Positions 1 through 12,714 of a stretch of DNA of 64,000 bases are shown piece by piece. The position numbers were made by a program, and so were the translations under genes. Under the pieces are notes generated by a model. It searched no databases. It saw only the letters and a program-made list of their open reading frames with translations, and was not told where the DNA came from. Within the stretch, counting starts at the first letter, position 1; every line of letters starts with the position of its first letter. The DNA lies in assembly GCF_963662255.1 (NCBI RefSeq), contig NC_085052.1:8187307-8251306 (forward strand), in the 5' to 3' direction. Origin of the DNA: Cinclus cinclus. Its lineage: Eukaryota; Chordata; Aves; Passeriformes; Cinclidae.

Positions 1-701
1 AAAGATCTGACTGCCTGTAGGTGTCAGGCCACAGCTTACAGCTACTGACCACTCTTCTGGCTCAGGAGGATCTTTATCCTGCGGGCACAATTATTTTCAG
101 TATTCAGTGCTATCTTGTGGAGGTTGTAAAATTTTCTTGTGGCTCTACAGCTGTGACAAAAAGTTCAGGTCTTTCTTTGCAATGTGGCAAACTCTGTACC
201 TTCAAAATACACAGCAACAGAGCTGTTCTTTGGATGGCAAAATGAAAGGCAGGACATGTCTTAACTCACATAACTTCTTAATAGAAAAGTTGGGAGCTAA
301 GGCCCCATCCCTACCTTTCTCTTTTAACCTCTAGATAATGCTGCCTACTTTGGAGAACACCTGTCTGAAAGGTTGTTGGAGTTCGGCTGCAGTGACTCAG
401 TAAAGTGGTGAGCCGATGTGTCATGAAAACCCAGAAAATGTATGAGTCAACAAAAGGTGCTGCATTGTATAGTCAGAGCCTGTGCAAGTGCAGGAGACTG
501 CAGTGTGAGTTTGAATTTCATGTTGATGAGCTTGAATTTGACTCCAGTGCTCCCACAAGTGCTGAACTTTGTGAAGTAAGACCCAACATTTAACCTAGAT
601 GCAGCCTCTAGATCTTGTTATACAAATACCAGAGATGTCAGTTCTATCTTTATTGCCATGTCACTTTCAATTTCCAAAACCTTAACAAAGTCATTACTTA
701 C
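1..701. other. PLEKHS1 intronic sequence at left edge
   Basis: I see no supportable exon here. The open frame at 405-593 on the plus strand has no conserved content and its minus-strand counterpart is broken by stops. Read as intron between the YMSM exon and C-terminal exons beyond the window. Confidence 0.5.
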
Positions 702-817
702 AGTGATTTCATTGACATATAAATGTTCTCCTTTACTGGGTTGTTTTGCACTGGCATCTCTTCCACAGGGACATCAGACTCAGCTGTAGGGTCAGGCTCT
801 GATACTTCAGTAGTGCA
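702..817 (-). CDS. PLEKHS1: PLEKHS1 tail exon with YMSM motif (last visible)
   Basis: One hundred and sixteen bases, acceptor TTTCTGACAG and donor CT/GTAAGT. The exon encodes a Glu/Pro-rich segment and then VKENIYMSMKS. The YMSM run fits YxxM, the consensus bound by the SH2 domains of the PI3-kinase p85 subunit. It aligns roughly with the Y-x-P-M region of the mammalian protein. It ends in phase 2, so at least one further exon lies to the left. Confidence 0.8.
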
Positions 818-3800
818 CTGTCAGAAACACAGAGCAATTTAGGACATAAATGCCATTGCCCTGCCTACAGAAGAAACCCCCACTGATTCACTTATTTTGT
901 TCAGTGCTCATGCTGTTTAAACAGAATGGCTAATATAGCCTGGGTTTCCTCAAATCAGTCAATTCCCAGAAACGGAGAGCTAGAAAGGTGCTTAAAACTT
1001 ACAAGTTAATGCTGGAATTGTTGGCACTGCCAGACTGGGACAGGACCAGCTATATTCTGAAGTACTACCAAAAAAAAATTTTTAAAATAATAAAAAAAAT
1101 AAAATTAAAAAAAAATGTTACCTTTTAATTTAAGCAGGCTGAAAAAGGAGACTTGTTCTTTGGGTGTGCTTGACTTACAGCACTTAGATTATATGACCAC
1201 ATTGCCATTGTTGATATCCTTTACTCAGATGTACAGTCTGTGACTTCTGCAGAAAACTGACCACTTATCTTTTCCTGACCACTAATTGTATGGGAAGCCT
1301 AGAGAAATTAGCCTCCCAAACTGGATGTCAAAATTTGTATAAAATTAACAGCACAATTTCCCCTGCTGCCTTGTTTCTCAGTGAAATGTAGATACCAAGA
1401 TGTACCACAGTGTTTTAAAAGTACTGCTTTCATGCAGCTTACTGGTGCTTCAACAGAATTACATTTCAAAATCTATAAAACTAATGTACTGTTACATTCT
1501 CTAAATGAAGTTTTCACTTTCAGAAAAAAACCTAACCCTACCCCATTATATAATAGGCAAAAGTAATTTACAGTGAAACAGTCAATTTAGGGAATTTCAA
1601 CAAAATCAGCAATGCTTTTGCACCAGGAAGATCCTTTTTCTTGTGTAAATAAAAGCTCTATTACCTATTGCTTTATCTATGTATTCCTTTTGCAAGGTAC
1701 AAGTAGTTCCTCCTACCAGTTCCTCTTTGGCTCATTAAATGTCTCCTGTGTCCTTGGAGCTGTTAACAGATCAGCAGAACTCACAGCCAATAAACTACCT
1801 TTGCTAAAACATTGCTGGGAGTTTGGTAATAATCTTCTTCATCCTTTTTGATATTTTCCTCTGGATCTGACAACAGCAGATTTTCCTCACTTCTTCCCAG
1901 AATTTTATCCTGCTGAAAGAATGGGTTTGTATTTAGCAGGCTCAGTTATACAGATCAACGTGCATTTTCCCTTTTTGTGGAGAAGTAACAGGATCAGCAA
2001 ATATTCACAGAAAATACGGTAAGATACATTTCTCCTTGAAGTGAGATATGCCCAGAACCGGCCTATTTTAGAAACAAGGTTTCTGTATCTGTGCTCCTGC
2101 CTGTATTTTTGAAATTCAATGGCCACAGAAAAAAAACAGCCACAGCTATTAGTATTTCTCATCATTGATGGACTAGTGGTAACCAGGCTGTAGCAGTTTA
2201 TTTCATGGTCACAACCTGCTATTAAAAATAAAAAAAGTGTTTTAAACACTTTGTGTATGAATCTGCATCAATTTAGGGTCACCTGTGTGGAAAAGATTTT
2301 CTTTTTGCAATCAGTTCTGAAGTCCTTACATTAGGAAGAAAATCTGTAGAAAATCTAGGGGTGAATTGGGATATATTTGTCCTTTTTAAGCAGCTTTTAA
2401 CTGCTATCATAAAGAGTGAATTTGGGATTTCCCCAACTAATGAGAAATTTATTATCTTATACTTCTCTGTGAATCAAAAGATATTGCAAAAGACTGGAAC
2501 TCTGACATAGAATCCTTTGTATCCTGAGTGATATTCTGCCTTCATAAATACCTGAAACATCAAGTCTGAGGCAAATTGGTAAGCCAAGGAGGAAATAATC
2601 TCTCCACCAAATTTACCTCTTCATTGTTACCTATAAGCTCCTTAAGGAAAATTATATGTTGCCCTTAGAGACAGGAATCCCTCTTTCAAAAAACCAGGTG
2701 TGGAACAGATCCCAAGGGTGCCTTGGTGCACAACATAGGGTGATGCAAGGCAGGGCTCCTAATTTTGATGTGTTTCAGATGTTGAAATTTTCAGATATTG
2801 TGTATTAAAATTGCTGATACTGAATTGCTGAGTCAGATGAGGTTCGGTAGCTCCACAGGGTGGGTTGAAAAGGAGCCAGGGCCCCAGATCCCTCCAGGAT
2901 CCCTGCCAGCACAACTGGATTCACTGTCATAGAGAATCCTGTTTGCACGAGTGACTACTATTTAACAAAGAGTCTTCAAGGTCTGGGCCTGGATGAGGGA
3001 ACCACCAATAAAAAGCAAAACACATCAGATGTTTGAAATGGGGAGTCACACTGCTAAAAGGAAGTAAATACAAGGAATTATGTAGGAAGTCAGACATCTA
3101 CATGTCACCGAGCAGAGAATAGGTCCAGAGATGCTGGCAGATGTTAAACTTATGAGGCAAGAGAAATATTTTTATCTAATGAACAAACATTGCTGTTTCT
3201 TGTTCTCTATACAGCAAGGTTATTTATTTTCACACATGCCAAAACAGAAACATGAGCTTTGTGCTATTCCTTCTGCTTCAGGCTAAACAGCTAAAATCCA
3301 AATTCCTTATCTTTTAACCCTCATGGTCAGCCTGTCTTAGCCTGAACAGCTGCATATAATACCTGCCCTGTGAGGCATTGTAAGTATGAGAAGAATTAAT
3401 GAATAAGACAGAAAAGGAACAGACACAAAGAAATTCTTGACATTCACCCAGAGCAAGACTGGTTAAATTCAGACCAAGGGTTAAGTCAGTGCATTTCAGA
3501 GCTCAGACTCACAACTGAATTATTGCAACTTTATAGAGTACTGTGCATCAGCTGAGCTATGCTGACTGCCCATGGCATTGCAATGTAGTTTCAACTATTC
3601 ACTTCTTTCCACTAAATTTAGCTGTATTATCTCATACTTGCTGTCAGCCTATATACAAGGATGGTGATTGCAGCATGTGATTTACCACCCTGTTAGCTGT
3701 GATAGCAGAACAGATCATTTGACCTGCATCTCAGCCACTCCAGGTCATAGTTGAATGCCTAAACTGTCAATAAAGATGGGCTTAAGCTGCAGAATGGTGT

Positions 3801-6800
3801 GGTAGAGTCTTGGTTGTGCCTTCTGTCCTCTTGACTCTGCTGCAAAGGCAGAAATCCACGGCAGAGGGAAACTGCTGCAGACACCAGCTCAGGGAACACA
3901 GGTCAGAACGCTTAGCCAGTAATACAAGATAACATTCATCTTTTTATCTTTCCAAATCAATTCTGCTAGATATGGAAGTGAAATTACTTGAAGACATATT
4001 AATGCTGACAGAAGGTCAGTTCTAAGATGTGCCTCAATTTAACAAGCTCTTGTTCTGTAATTTAGTTACATCGACTTGATTGCTACTGGCAAAGGCTGAA
4101 GAAATAAACCATTTAGGAAGGACTGTGGCACAGCTGAGAAATGTGCAGGGAGTGACAAATCCTCAATCAGTGCAAATGCAGAGCTTTCTTCATCAAGTTT
4201 GAGAGAGCTGCCACAAGTTTCAGTTGCTGCACAGAAACCCTGAGGCTCTGACTCCAAAACACCCAAACAAACACAGGTATTACAAGCAGCGCTTTTAGAA
4301 GATAATTTTCAGTGGTAAACAAGAAGAAAGACTAAATATTTAGGAAACTTTCATAGTGGACATATACTTGATGTGCTAGGAAAGTAGGTGTATAATCTGT
4401 AATCACAGATACCCAGGTGAGATAAAAGCCAATATTCACTTCTGCAGACTGAACAAGGCAAGAACTGTTTTGTTCTGCTCACCAGGCTTGGAAAAACTCC
4501 TCTTGGTGAGTCACTCTGAGCCTGATGGGGGCCAGGATCTGAATAAGGCCTGTTCTTGTCTTCTGAGGAACCATTCTCCTGTACACAAAGCAAAAAAGTT
4601 GACTCCTCACGAGGATACACTGGAGGTGCTTGACCCACATTCAGCTTCCTCTGCTGGGCCATTTGCACAGAGCTGTGTGACTACAGAAACTCAGCAATTC
4701 CTTGGCTGCTACTTCACCCGGATACCTGGACTGCAATTGCTGTGGGACAGCAGCAATGCTTTCCCTCCATTCTATTTAAATATTGAGGGGGAAGTCAGTA
4801 AGGCAGAGAGAAATTGGATCTGAACTCTCCTCTGAGCATTATAGACTAAAAAGAGAGAGAGAGAAATAAAAGCACAATCACAAATCAGGAGGAATGTGGC
4901 TAGCAGCTGCCAAAACAATCATCACATGCCTCTGCCAAGGCATGTCAAAGCAAATCTTCAGGAGTTTACTTAATGTCCACTAACATTTGCCAGTCAGTTG
5001 AGACAACCAGTGAGTATTGTCTCTCACTGCCCTTACTCACATGCAGACTTGCCTCAAAAGTATTTCCCTTGAGGGGACTCTGTGGGGTTACATCCAGGTC
5101 CTACTCAGGAACCTCACCAGAACAGACCACCAGGTACCCACTGCAGAAACTTTGAACAACTTTTGATGGAAAAAAACAACCATGAAAAAGGAATTACACA
5201 GTCATGCCTAGGGACAGACTCATTATTAAGCACAGTTACTTCGTTTACCTTCTGGTGGCTTTGTCTGTCTGGAAAAGTGGTCATATCTATAGAATTCAAG
5301 GATAGTGGCAAAGAGGAAGGCCGGCTTCTGACTTCTGGATTTGGAAAATCTTGGTTCTAGAAATAAGGGAAAAGCAGTATAAGAAAACAGGCACCTGTTG
5401 GGTGTGGGCTAAAATTTACTGACACATCTCACTAGAGGAAATTTTATTTCTAATGGCTCAGAGGCATTGTCTGCATGGCATTTTTCAGGCAGACATAAAT
5501 TTGCCCTGCTTGCACTCCGAGCTGTTGGGAAGCTGCAGGGATGTGAGTACTTAGTGCTGACTCTAAACTGGTGGGCCTGGCTGGCTGACAAGGTACAGAA
5601 ACTTGGACTTGAGACTGAACTACCAGGGCTTCCAGGTGATTTATAACACTGATAGACTCATGTAAAGCAACATGCAAATATATCTGAAATGCACCCGTAA
5701 GAATAACACACAAGTTTTCACTCAGATGTACCAAAAGTGAGGCTCATTGCAGCATAATATCAATCCGCCCCTCATTTCCTTACGGCTTACTCTTCAAAGA
5801 GATTTCTTCAATGTAAAATCTATCCCAGTGCAGACAGTGTACATATCTGCTTGATGCATAAAGCCAGGGTACAGGATTTAGATGAAAATGAATTACCGAA
5901 TAACCAAGGTCAGAGGCAACTTGCAAGGCAAACATCAGGAAAATTCCTTTGCACAGTTTTGTAACGAAATAAAGAAATGCCTATTTTTTTTTCTAAAATA
6001 AAGTACAGTAACGTCACCTGAGGGCAGCATCCACTTCTTTTGTCCCCTCTGCAGATTGAAGATATCAGAGTGACCCAGTCCTCTATTTCCTGCCTGAAGT
6101 TGGAACAAGAGGAATGAAAACTTACTGCCAGGTAACACACAAGGGCAATCCTTTTGCTTACCTATTTCTTCCTCTTCCTTTGAGGCCTAAAACAAAAATT
6201 CCTGAGATTAAGGGGAATACCCTGCACTTGCCTTTCAGGAAAGAGTTCTTGTGTGGTCATAGTCAGATGGCAAAGTCTGACTCAGAGAGCTAAGAAGGCT
6301 TGGGAATGCATTTGGGCCATCAGGATGAGAAACATGCCATGAAAGGACTGATTGAAGCTGTTTTTCATGCTTGCAGTGGATTTAGTTGGATTAATTCTGG
6401 AATGCTTCCCTCTGAGTGTGGGCTGTGAGAGCTGTGCCCTGGGGGAAGGCGTTGGGTGGCACGCTGCTCAAGTAGCACTCAGGTATGTGTTTTTCTTCTT
6501 ATCAGAATTTCACACATCAGCTGCTCTTCTGCAAAAAGGCAAAAATTCCCCTGACACACTCGTGATTGGGAAACTGAAGAGGAGATGCTGGGAACCAGCA
6601 GAACAGGAGCACTGTGACAAACATCCTCCTCCCTCACCTAACTGAGCTTTGGCTGATCATCTCCACAGAAATAGTTTCTGCCCCTGTTCAGGACTCAATT
6701 CCAGCCTTAAAAAGCTGCACCACCCCGCTACAGCAAAAACCCCAGTCAGTACTTCTGGGATCTGTCTTCCTTTAGGACAATTTTTGCCTTCAGTCAGCTT

Positions 6801-9800
6801 CCCTTGATTAATAACCTCGTTTTCAGGCAATATTATTCCCTGTGGTTTATCCTTGAGGAGCAGAACCTTTTCTAACTCCCTGGAGCTGCTGGGTGAGAAG
6901 GCAAAGGTCTCTGCTCTTTCTGGTCCCCTAACCAGCACAGTCTGAAATGGCACTGCCACTGCCATCCCCACTCCAAGCCCTGTGCTCCCACTGCTTTCAC
7001 ATGCTGGCTTCTGGGGGGGTGAACTCACCTGCCTGAACCAGCAGAAAATTAACCCAGCCATGAGTAAGGGGAGGGAATGCCAGAGAAAAAAAGCTGTTTT
7101 CCATTGGATCAGGTAACTGAATCCCCTCATCCAGAGCTGTGCCAGCAGTAGCTGAGACACAGAAGGGAATGGAGGGGCTGTGAAGGAGCAGGGCCCTGCC
7201 TTGGGGCAGCGGTTTAATGCTACATTAGTTTAAACATGAGTTTAACAGTACTGTCACACTGCTTCTGCACATCTTGCTATGCCCACCTGCTGTCCCCAAT
7301 GAAGTAGTAATGTCTGCTTCCAGTGCTGATGGACATCACCTGCTCAGGAAGGCATTTAAACATCTTCCTCACCGTTTCCATAATTTCAGCATTACGTATG
7401 CCAACTGCAATACTTATCATTCTGTGAAGATAACCATATGAAACATTCCCTATAACTCTGCACAGTTACAAACAAATAGACACACACATATATGTGTGCA
7501 TGTCCATATTTTACTCTGAGCACAGCATAATATGATGACATCTGCAAGGGAAAAGTTCAACACTTTTCCACAGGAAAAAGGTGCTCAAGAAAACAAATGT
7601 ACACATTCAAAAGAGACGGTCTTTCAATGAAGAAAATCTCCAGGCAAAAATATAAAATTAACTTTTGCAAAGTGCCCAGACTATGGATCCTCATTTCTGG
7701 ATTTCTCATTCTGGAAAAGGGGGCCATTAGTCTAATTCAGAATCTTGAAAAAAAACAATATTAAGAAAAATTTATTGAGGAAGTTTTTTAACCACTATAA
7801 AACATAGATTTGATTTGAAACTAATTGTATATTAATAGTGTTTTAATGGAGGGGAAGAGGAACAGAAATACTCTTAATGGATACTTGAAACACTACTTCC
7901 ATTAACTTCCAAGAAGCCAAATTAATAAAAGTAATAATAACAACAATAATAATGGTAATCATGTACCACAGACCACTGAGCAAGCTGCAATATTTTTGAA
8001 AGCTTCACAACGTAAATCCTTTTAAAGAAGAAGCACAACAGCAATGTGGTTAGTGATCTAATGACGAACCGTGCCTAACAATTCCAGGAGTCTGGAGCAT
8101 TAACCTCTAGATCTGACAGGAAAATATTTACATTTCCCATTACATTTTCTGTTTCCCTTGCACATATCTCATACCACCCATGACATGGCAAAGGGTGCCA
8201 GTCCAAAGCCAGTGACACTCAGTCTTGCTGCAATAGGCACGGGGCTGACAGGAAGGAAATGACCAACCCAAATGAGCCAAGCAGAGCAATTCCCTGGCGG
8301 AATAAGAGGCAGAGAGGAACCAAAATCAGCCCAAAGGTTTATGAAAAAGCCAGGAGACATTTGCACAAACTTGCAAGGCACTTTGTGAAGCTGTAGGCTG
8401 GGAAAGGGTGTGTGCCACAGCTGAGGGCGGCACAGCCTGTTTTTATTCACATGTGAATGAATGCATAGCACTCTCCTCAGAGGAGGTAAAATGTGTTCTA
8501 CTGTAGGAACACAGCCTGGGATCATGGAGCCAAGCCAGGTATCTCCTTGGCAGATACTCAGACAAAAGTAAATTACAATAAAGCAATTCAGGATTTTCAC
8601 TTCTACATAATCAATTACACTCAAAGCCTACAAATCCCAAGGGACTCTTCTGTGGACTTCATTGGGTTTGAATCAAGAACCCAATCCTGACTTGGTCAGC
8701 CAGGAACAAGTGCTTGTACGATCAATGGCCACTGAAGAGTGCTGATACATGACTTAAAATAAAAAAAGATGATGCATTTGAGCTACATACTGATCAACAG
8801 CTATGGAGCCTTTCACGTGATCGCCTTTTAAATACTTCAGGATGTACTTCCCTGTGCTGGATTTGGACAGGACAAAAAGACGCCTTTTCCAGGAATTCTG
8901 CCAAAAAAGAAAGCAATTTGTCTCTCATTAAAATTCAGGATAGCAGTTATGAAGGATTGCTGAAATATGACTAATCTGTGCTAGTGTACCTGCGAGCTGA
9001 AAAGTTGAAGAGGTGGTGATTTGATGAGGAATCCGTGCTTGTAGACTCCACCCTCAGGGCAAAATGCATTTTGAATTCTCACTAATCAAAGAGAAATGAA
9101 CAGCACCATTACTTAATTTGCTGCCAATTAATCTCCTTTAAAATACCTGTTTGAACTGGAAATTGTTGCTTAGCACTGGGTTTCTGTGTTTAAATGACGA
9201 TGAGACAAACACAAATCAAAACTACAAAACATAGAGCCAGACCCTGCTTCCTGATGTTAATGCTGACAATTGCCCCAAACTGCAAAGTAATGGTAGTGAA
9301 AATGCAGGGGCTCAGAAGATATCATGAGATGCTTTCTTATTTAACTGGTCTTATTTTACTTCATAATTAGTGATGTGAAATGCACCCCTACAGAAATTCA
9401 TAAATGGCATTCTATCAGCTAGGGATAGATCATCTCCCAACTTTATTACTGACACATTTTAGTACAAGAAATTTTGTACCTTCAGAATTTCTTTTACTTG
9501 TAGAAGCCATCCTGATTGTTTCTTACACCCAGATAACAAAAAGAGCAAAAATATTGAAGCTAATTCCTTTCAGTTTGCCAGCTGCTGAGTAGCATTTCAC
9601 TGCACACACAATTGCTGTTGAGAAAATAAAAAAATCTTACAACTCTTCATTTTCATACTGATGATCAAAATACATAAAATAGCCACAATAACTATTAACT
9701 TAAATATATTTAAAATAATTTAATATCGTATTAAATTACATGCTATATGCTATATTTGTTATTTAACAGTCACAAAATTACAAATAACAAATATTGTCCA

Positions 9801-9916
9801 TTTTTATAGGTCAAAAGATGATTTGCCTAGAAGTGATGAGAGCTGCCAAGAGAATTTAGCTTGGCACCTTCTTTTGCACTAGTCACAACACCTGTAATCT
9901 GGAATACTGCATCCAT
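702..9916 (-). CDS. PLEKHS1: PLEKHS1, PH-domain adaptor (gene-level span, 3' part off window)
   Basis: This is the span of visible coding exons, read right to left. PLEKHS1 is a cytosolic adaptor with an N-terminal pleckstrin-homology domain (about residues 20-140) and a long disordered tail carrying tyrosine motifs. The PH core is recognisable from SWKRRLFVLSKS, KMFKCLPEQVMSI and EDWVTLISS in successive exons. Exon phases join without a break: 1, 0, 2, 2, 0, 0, 0, 0. The tail junction reads SL then QDKIL, as I remember it in the mammalian protein. The gene lies downstream of CASP7 on the same strand, as in other amniotes. The final exons would lie left of position 702 or beyond the window, so no stop codon is seen. 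Identity is confident for the PH exons; the first exon is tentative. Confidence 0.9.
1799..1912 (-). CDS. PLEKHS1: PLEKHS1 tail exon with YYQTP motif
   Basis: Thirty-eight codons in phase 0, acceptor TTCTTTCAG and donor AAG/GTAGTT. It starts QDKILGRSEENLLL and ends EEDYYQTPSNVLAK. The acidic run followed by Y-x-T-P-x-x-V-L matches the corresponding conserved block of mammalian PLEKHS1, a probable phosphotyrosine site. Confidence 0.88.
4483..4578 (-). CDS. PLEKHS1: PLEKHS1 tail exon
   Basis: Thirty-two codons in phase 0, acceptor TTTGTGTACAG and donor CTG/GTGAGC. It contains SSEDKNRPYSDP and SDSPRG and ends FPSL. Joined to the next exon it reads SL-QDKIL, matching the L-QDK run I remember from the mammalian tail, which supports both the exon and its order. 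Confidence 0.8.
5249..5356 (-). CDS. PLEKHS1: PLEKHS1 tail exon
   Basis: A 108-base, 36-codon exon with acceptor TTATTTCTAG and donor AAG/GTAAAC, symmetric in phase 0. It encodes a Ser/Pro-rich stretch that includes RSRPSSLPLSLNS. This is low-complexity tail sequence with weak similarity to the mammalian protein; support comes from splice signals, an open frame and position between the PH helix and the QDKIL exon. Confidence 0.75.
6018..6093 (-). CDS. PLEKHS1: PLEKHS1 exon, C-terminal PH helix
   Basis: Seventy-six bases, acceptor AACTTCAG and donor CAG/GTGACG. The exon encodes RQEIEDWVTLISSICRG, the amphipathic alpha helix that closes a PH fold, with its near-invariant Trp. The exon ends in phase 0; all later tail exons start and end in phase 0 until the last visible one. 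Confidence 0.92.
7287..7421 (-). CDS. PLEKHS1: PLEKHS1 exon, PH beta5-beta7
   Basis: This 135-base exon with acceptor TCTTCACAG and donor CAG/GTGGGC encodes MISIAVGIRNAE, then KMFKCLPEQVMSI and a YYFIGDS strand. The K-M-F-K-C-x-P-x-x-V-M-S-I run is a specific match to PLEKHS1. Split codons at both ends (A, then AG/G giving Arg) fit the neighbouring exons. Confidence 0.93.
8791..8897 (-). CDS. PLEKHS1: PLEKHS1 exon, PH beta2-beta4
   Basis: The 107-base exon has acceptor TTTGGCAG and donor CA/GTATGT. It encodes NSWKRRLFVLSKS followed by KYLKGDHVKGSIAVDQ. The W-K-x-R-x-F-x-L segment and the KGSI strand are characteristic PH-domain core elements and match PLEKHS1 in order. It ends in phase 2; the A of the next exon completes Gln. 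Confidence 0.93.
8990..9081 (-). CDS. PLEKHS1: PLEKHS1 exon, start of PH domain
   Basis: Ninety-two bases encode 30 codons after a split codon, with acceptor TTTGATTAG and donor CAG/GTACAC. The product contains GGVYKHGFLIKSPPLQLF, which matches the first beta strand of the PLEKHS1 PH domain (a K-x-G/D-[FY]-[LF]-I-K-S-P-P pattern). It ends in phase 0 and joins directly to the SWKRR exon. Confidence 0.88.
9892..9916 (-). CDS. PLEKHS1: PLEKHS1 candidate first coding exon
   Basis: A short minus-strand segment begins with ATG and encodes MDAVFQIT plus one base, then a CAG/GTGTTG donor. Its end phase (1) is exactly what the next exon needs (it starts with TG), giving Val at the junction. The resulting N-terminus puts about 20 residues before the VYKHGFLIKSPP motif, close to the mammalian spacing. 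The donor is weak and the segment is tiny, so another upstream exon could be the true start. Confidence 0.35.
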
Positions 9917-12714
9917 GTTTCCTGACACTGCTTTGCCACTATGATCAGTCTGTATAAAATTGACATAACTTGGCCTAAAGAGTTTAAAATACGTGTAGAA
10001 AATACAGTTATAATACTATGGCAATTTTATCCACAAGTTTGTCTTATGAATACTATGCCTTTTCAAAAGTTTCCCTTTGCCTTGCCTCAAAATCCTCATT
10101 CCCTGCAAACTCAGATATTGGCTGGTAGTTGTTTTATATACAAGGAGATTGCACAGACCCTTTTGTGCCACCTGAAGGCACAGAGCCTCTCCTGGGAAAA
10201 TCTGAAGGATTATAAGCACAGTTCTCTAGTTCTTTACTGAGAACCCTGGCTGCAGTGAGAGATTTAAGGGCTTTCCTCTGTTTTTGTTTCTTCAGTGATT
10301 TATTCCATGGTGCCAAATGTAAACATGGTACAGTCAGGAGTAGGGTGGACTGGAATGGGGTGGGTCACACATGAAATTTCACCCCTGAGACACAACTAAA
10401 CCTGTAGACTTTCATTCCTCCTGTAAATGGGAATGACCCACTGCAAACTTAAGTCCATCAGAGGTTTCTGCACATTTCTGTCCATGTTTATTTGAGTTTT
10501 TTTCCAGGGAAACCTTTGCAATTTTTGCCTTTTGTAGAGAAAGATTAGTTGTACAAATGCCGTGATAAATTGTTATAAAATACGCTTCTAGAGTTTTCAT
10601 CTGTTGTCTACCGGAAAAATGAAACAACAAAAAAGCAATTTCCAAAACTAAAAACGACTGTACACAAAATCAATAGTAGGGGCACACACCTGGGGCTGCA
10701 ATGAAAGGCAGTGTATTGTTCTGTTCAGTGTGACTGACAGTCACCTCAGCTGGCAAACTATGCAATTGCTACAAAACAATGTTCCAAGAGTCTCTGACAG
10801 GATAAAAGTCTCTTCTGGATGTCAGTGAAAGTCAAGATTTGCATGTGGGAAGACAAATACCCGTGAGATTAGTTGTGCCATCTCATTCTGCCTTTTGGGA
10901 AAAAGTTTTTAATTGTTACATTTAATTGTCTTTTCAACAGAAAGCAACATTGTAAACAAGTTATGTCTAATTCAAAAATGCCAATTTTGTGTTTATACCC
11001 TCTCAGATTTTTGTATGCCAGGCATTAAGGGATTTGATTGCTCCAAACCTTTTGAAATGCAATGAGACACTTCAGTCAAAACACAAATAAAATGCCTCAA
11101 ATCATTGTGATGAAAGCCATTGTAAAACTTCAAAAATTTCCAAGATAAGGAAAGCAAACTGTGTTAATACTTACAAGCAAAATGTCTTCATGGTGAAGAA
11201 GGGTTTAGAGAAATTCACCTTCAAGGAAATCCAGATTTCCTATATTGCCTTCTGCAGCAAAACACGATGTGGCCTTGCCCTGCATTGTGACTGCCCTCTT
11301 ATAGTCCAGGTATAAATACAAACACCCTGAAATATGACCCACAAGGAAATTCCTCTTTCTGCATGGAAAGCAAACTAAAGACTGCTCTGGAAAGGGGAAA
11401 TCCAGAAGATTAATATTCACTTAGAAGCAATGAAAAATATGCACATTAGAGGCAGTGATAAATGCTCCCATACAGAAAAAAAAAGCCTGGATACAGCTTT
11501 TTTTGGTTTTGTTGGTTCACCTTTCTGAACACTCCCTTCATTTCCTGAGCTGTTTCTAAAGCATAATTCCACCCATGACTGGAATATAAAGCAACAGTAA
11601 GAACCCTAAAAGATCATAAAAGTACTATAAATTTAAATCCATTTCAGATTTAAAAAGCATTTGGTTAAACATACAATGGTGAAACAGGATTTCTTATGCT
11701 GCCTATGTCATGAAAAAGTAATTTCAGTGTTAGTCTTGGCTCTAAGTGAATTTTTTGAGATTCTCTCCAGAAACATTCAGTGTATCAATAATGAAAGTGG
11801 ATTTAGACACTAAACCATCTGGCTAATCCTGCAGATGGCAAGGGAATTGCTTTCTGATAGAAAATAGTCATAAATCTGATCAGGGAAAAAAGAGCTAAAA
11901 CACCCTGAGTGGGCTCCTTCAGGCTCATGGGCTGGCACAGTTCAGCATCACCACTCAAGGATGATGTCTGTTGATACACAGTTTTCTTTTGAAATAATAT
12001 TAATTTTTTCTGGACATGATCTAAAGTAATGCTCATCTAGCAGAGATCCTGATCCTGATTCAAGGAGATGTTTTTCTCTGTCCTTCACTTCTGCTCTAAG
12101 TTAACCTTTGCATGTTACCTTCCTCTCTGGCAGTGTATTGGGGTATTTTATACTGATCTTTCTATATTTCATATATTAGAACTGGCCTGAAGGATAGTTC
12201 TGGAGACAGGGGAATATTGTTCACAGACATTTAAAAACAGGCTAAACTTCAAGCAAATAAACACTAGTGAACTGTAAAGACATGAAAGACCTTCCAGAGA
12301 AGTAATAAATACTGAAATGTTGGCTGGCCATGGTAACCAGGAATATCCTTAATGCCAGAAAGTATCTTAAGATGGAGCTATTTGGCAGAAGCAACAGGGA
12401 GAACACTTTCACATGCACTGCAAGAGCACTGTACAATTTACTGCATAAAGGGCAAGACTAAGCACTGGCAGAACATGGTATTTCCAATAAAATACTTCCA
12501 TTAACTTTGGTTTACTCCAAGAGAGGAAGTGGCTGTCCAACACAAGTTGCCCAATGCCAAACTACTTTTCTAATCTACCTTTCCACTGACACTGTAAACC
12601 TCCTCCTGAAAAGATGCCAGAGACCACCTGCATTATTTAATGAAAAAGAGACTGGGATATATCTTGGTTGGTTTTTACTTTACCAGATGGAGTGACAAAC
12701 ATGCAGATATACAA
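9917..12714. other. Intergenic or PLEKHS1 5' region
   Basis: This is the stretch between the candidate PLEKHS1 start and the CASP7 poly(A) site. It is AT-rich and has no CpG island. I saw no exon that would join the PH exon in phase. Untranslated first exons of PLEKHS1 would fall here but cannot be located by eye. Confidence 0.4.

Larger units (their letters stand above)
818..8790. other. PLEKHS1 intronic stretches
   Basis: Sequence between the listed exons is AT-rich and without recognisable repeats of size, apart from an A-rich run at about 1070-1115. The 2.6-kb intron at 1913-4482 and the 1.4-kb intron at 7422-8790 hold open frames of 60-150 codons (for example 1905-2249 and 8169-8624, minus) with no conserved motif and no consistent splice phase, so I treat them as chance. 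Confidence 0.5.

Noticed and set aside
3760..3845. Minus-strand segment after a strong acceptor (TTTCTGCCTTTGCAG)
   Set aside because: The frame is open for only about 26 codons to a stop, with no usable donor before it and no similarity to PLEKHS1.
4070..4251. Sixty-codon minus-strand open segment (FCAATETCGSSLKLDEE...) as a PLEKHS1 exon
   Set aside because: Its end phase (2) does not fit the next exon, which must be entered in phase 0, and the flanking exons already join with the conserved SL-QDKIL junction. It would need an unseen extra exon.
5409..5734. Overlapping minus-strand open frames between PLEKHS1 exons
   Set aside because: No frame combines an acceptor, a donor and phase 0; the proteins show no similarity to the PLEKHS1 tail.
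11165..11190. Minus-strand ATG AAG ACA with a good GTAAGT donor as the PLEKHS1 first exon
   Set aside because: The phase would be 2, and joining to the first PH exon gives an early stop.
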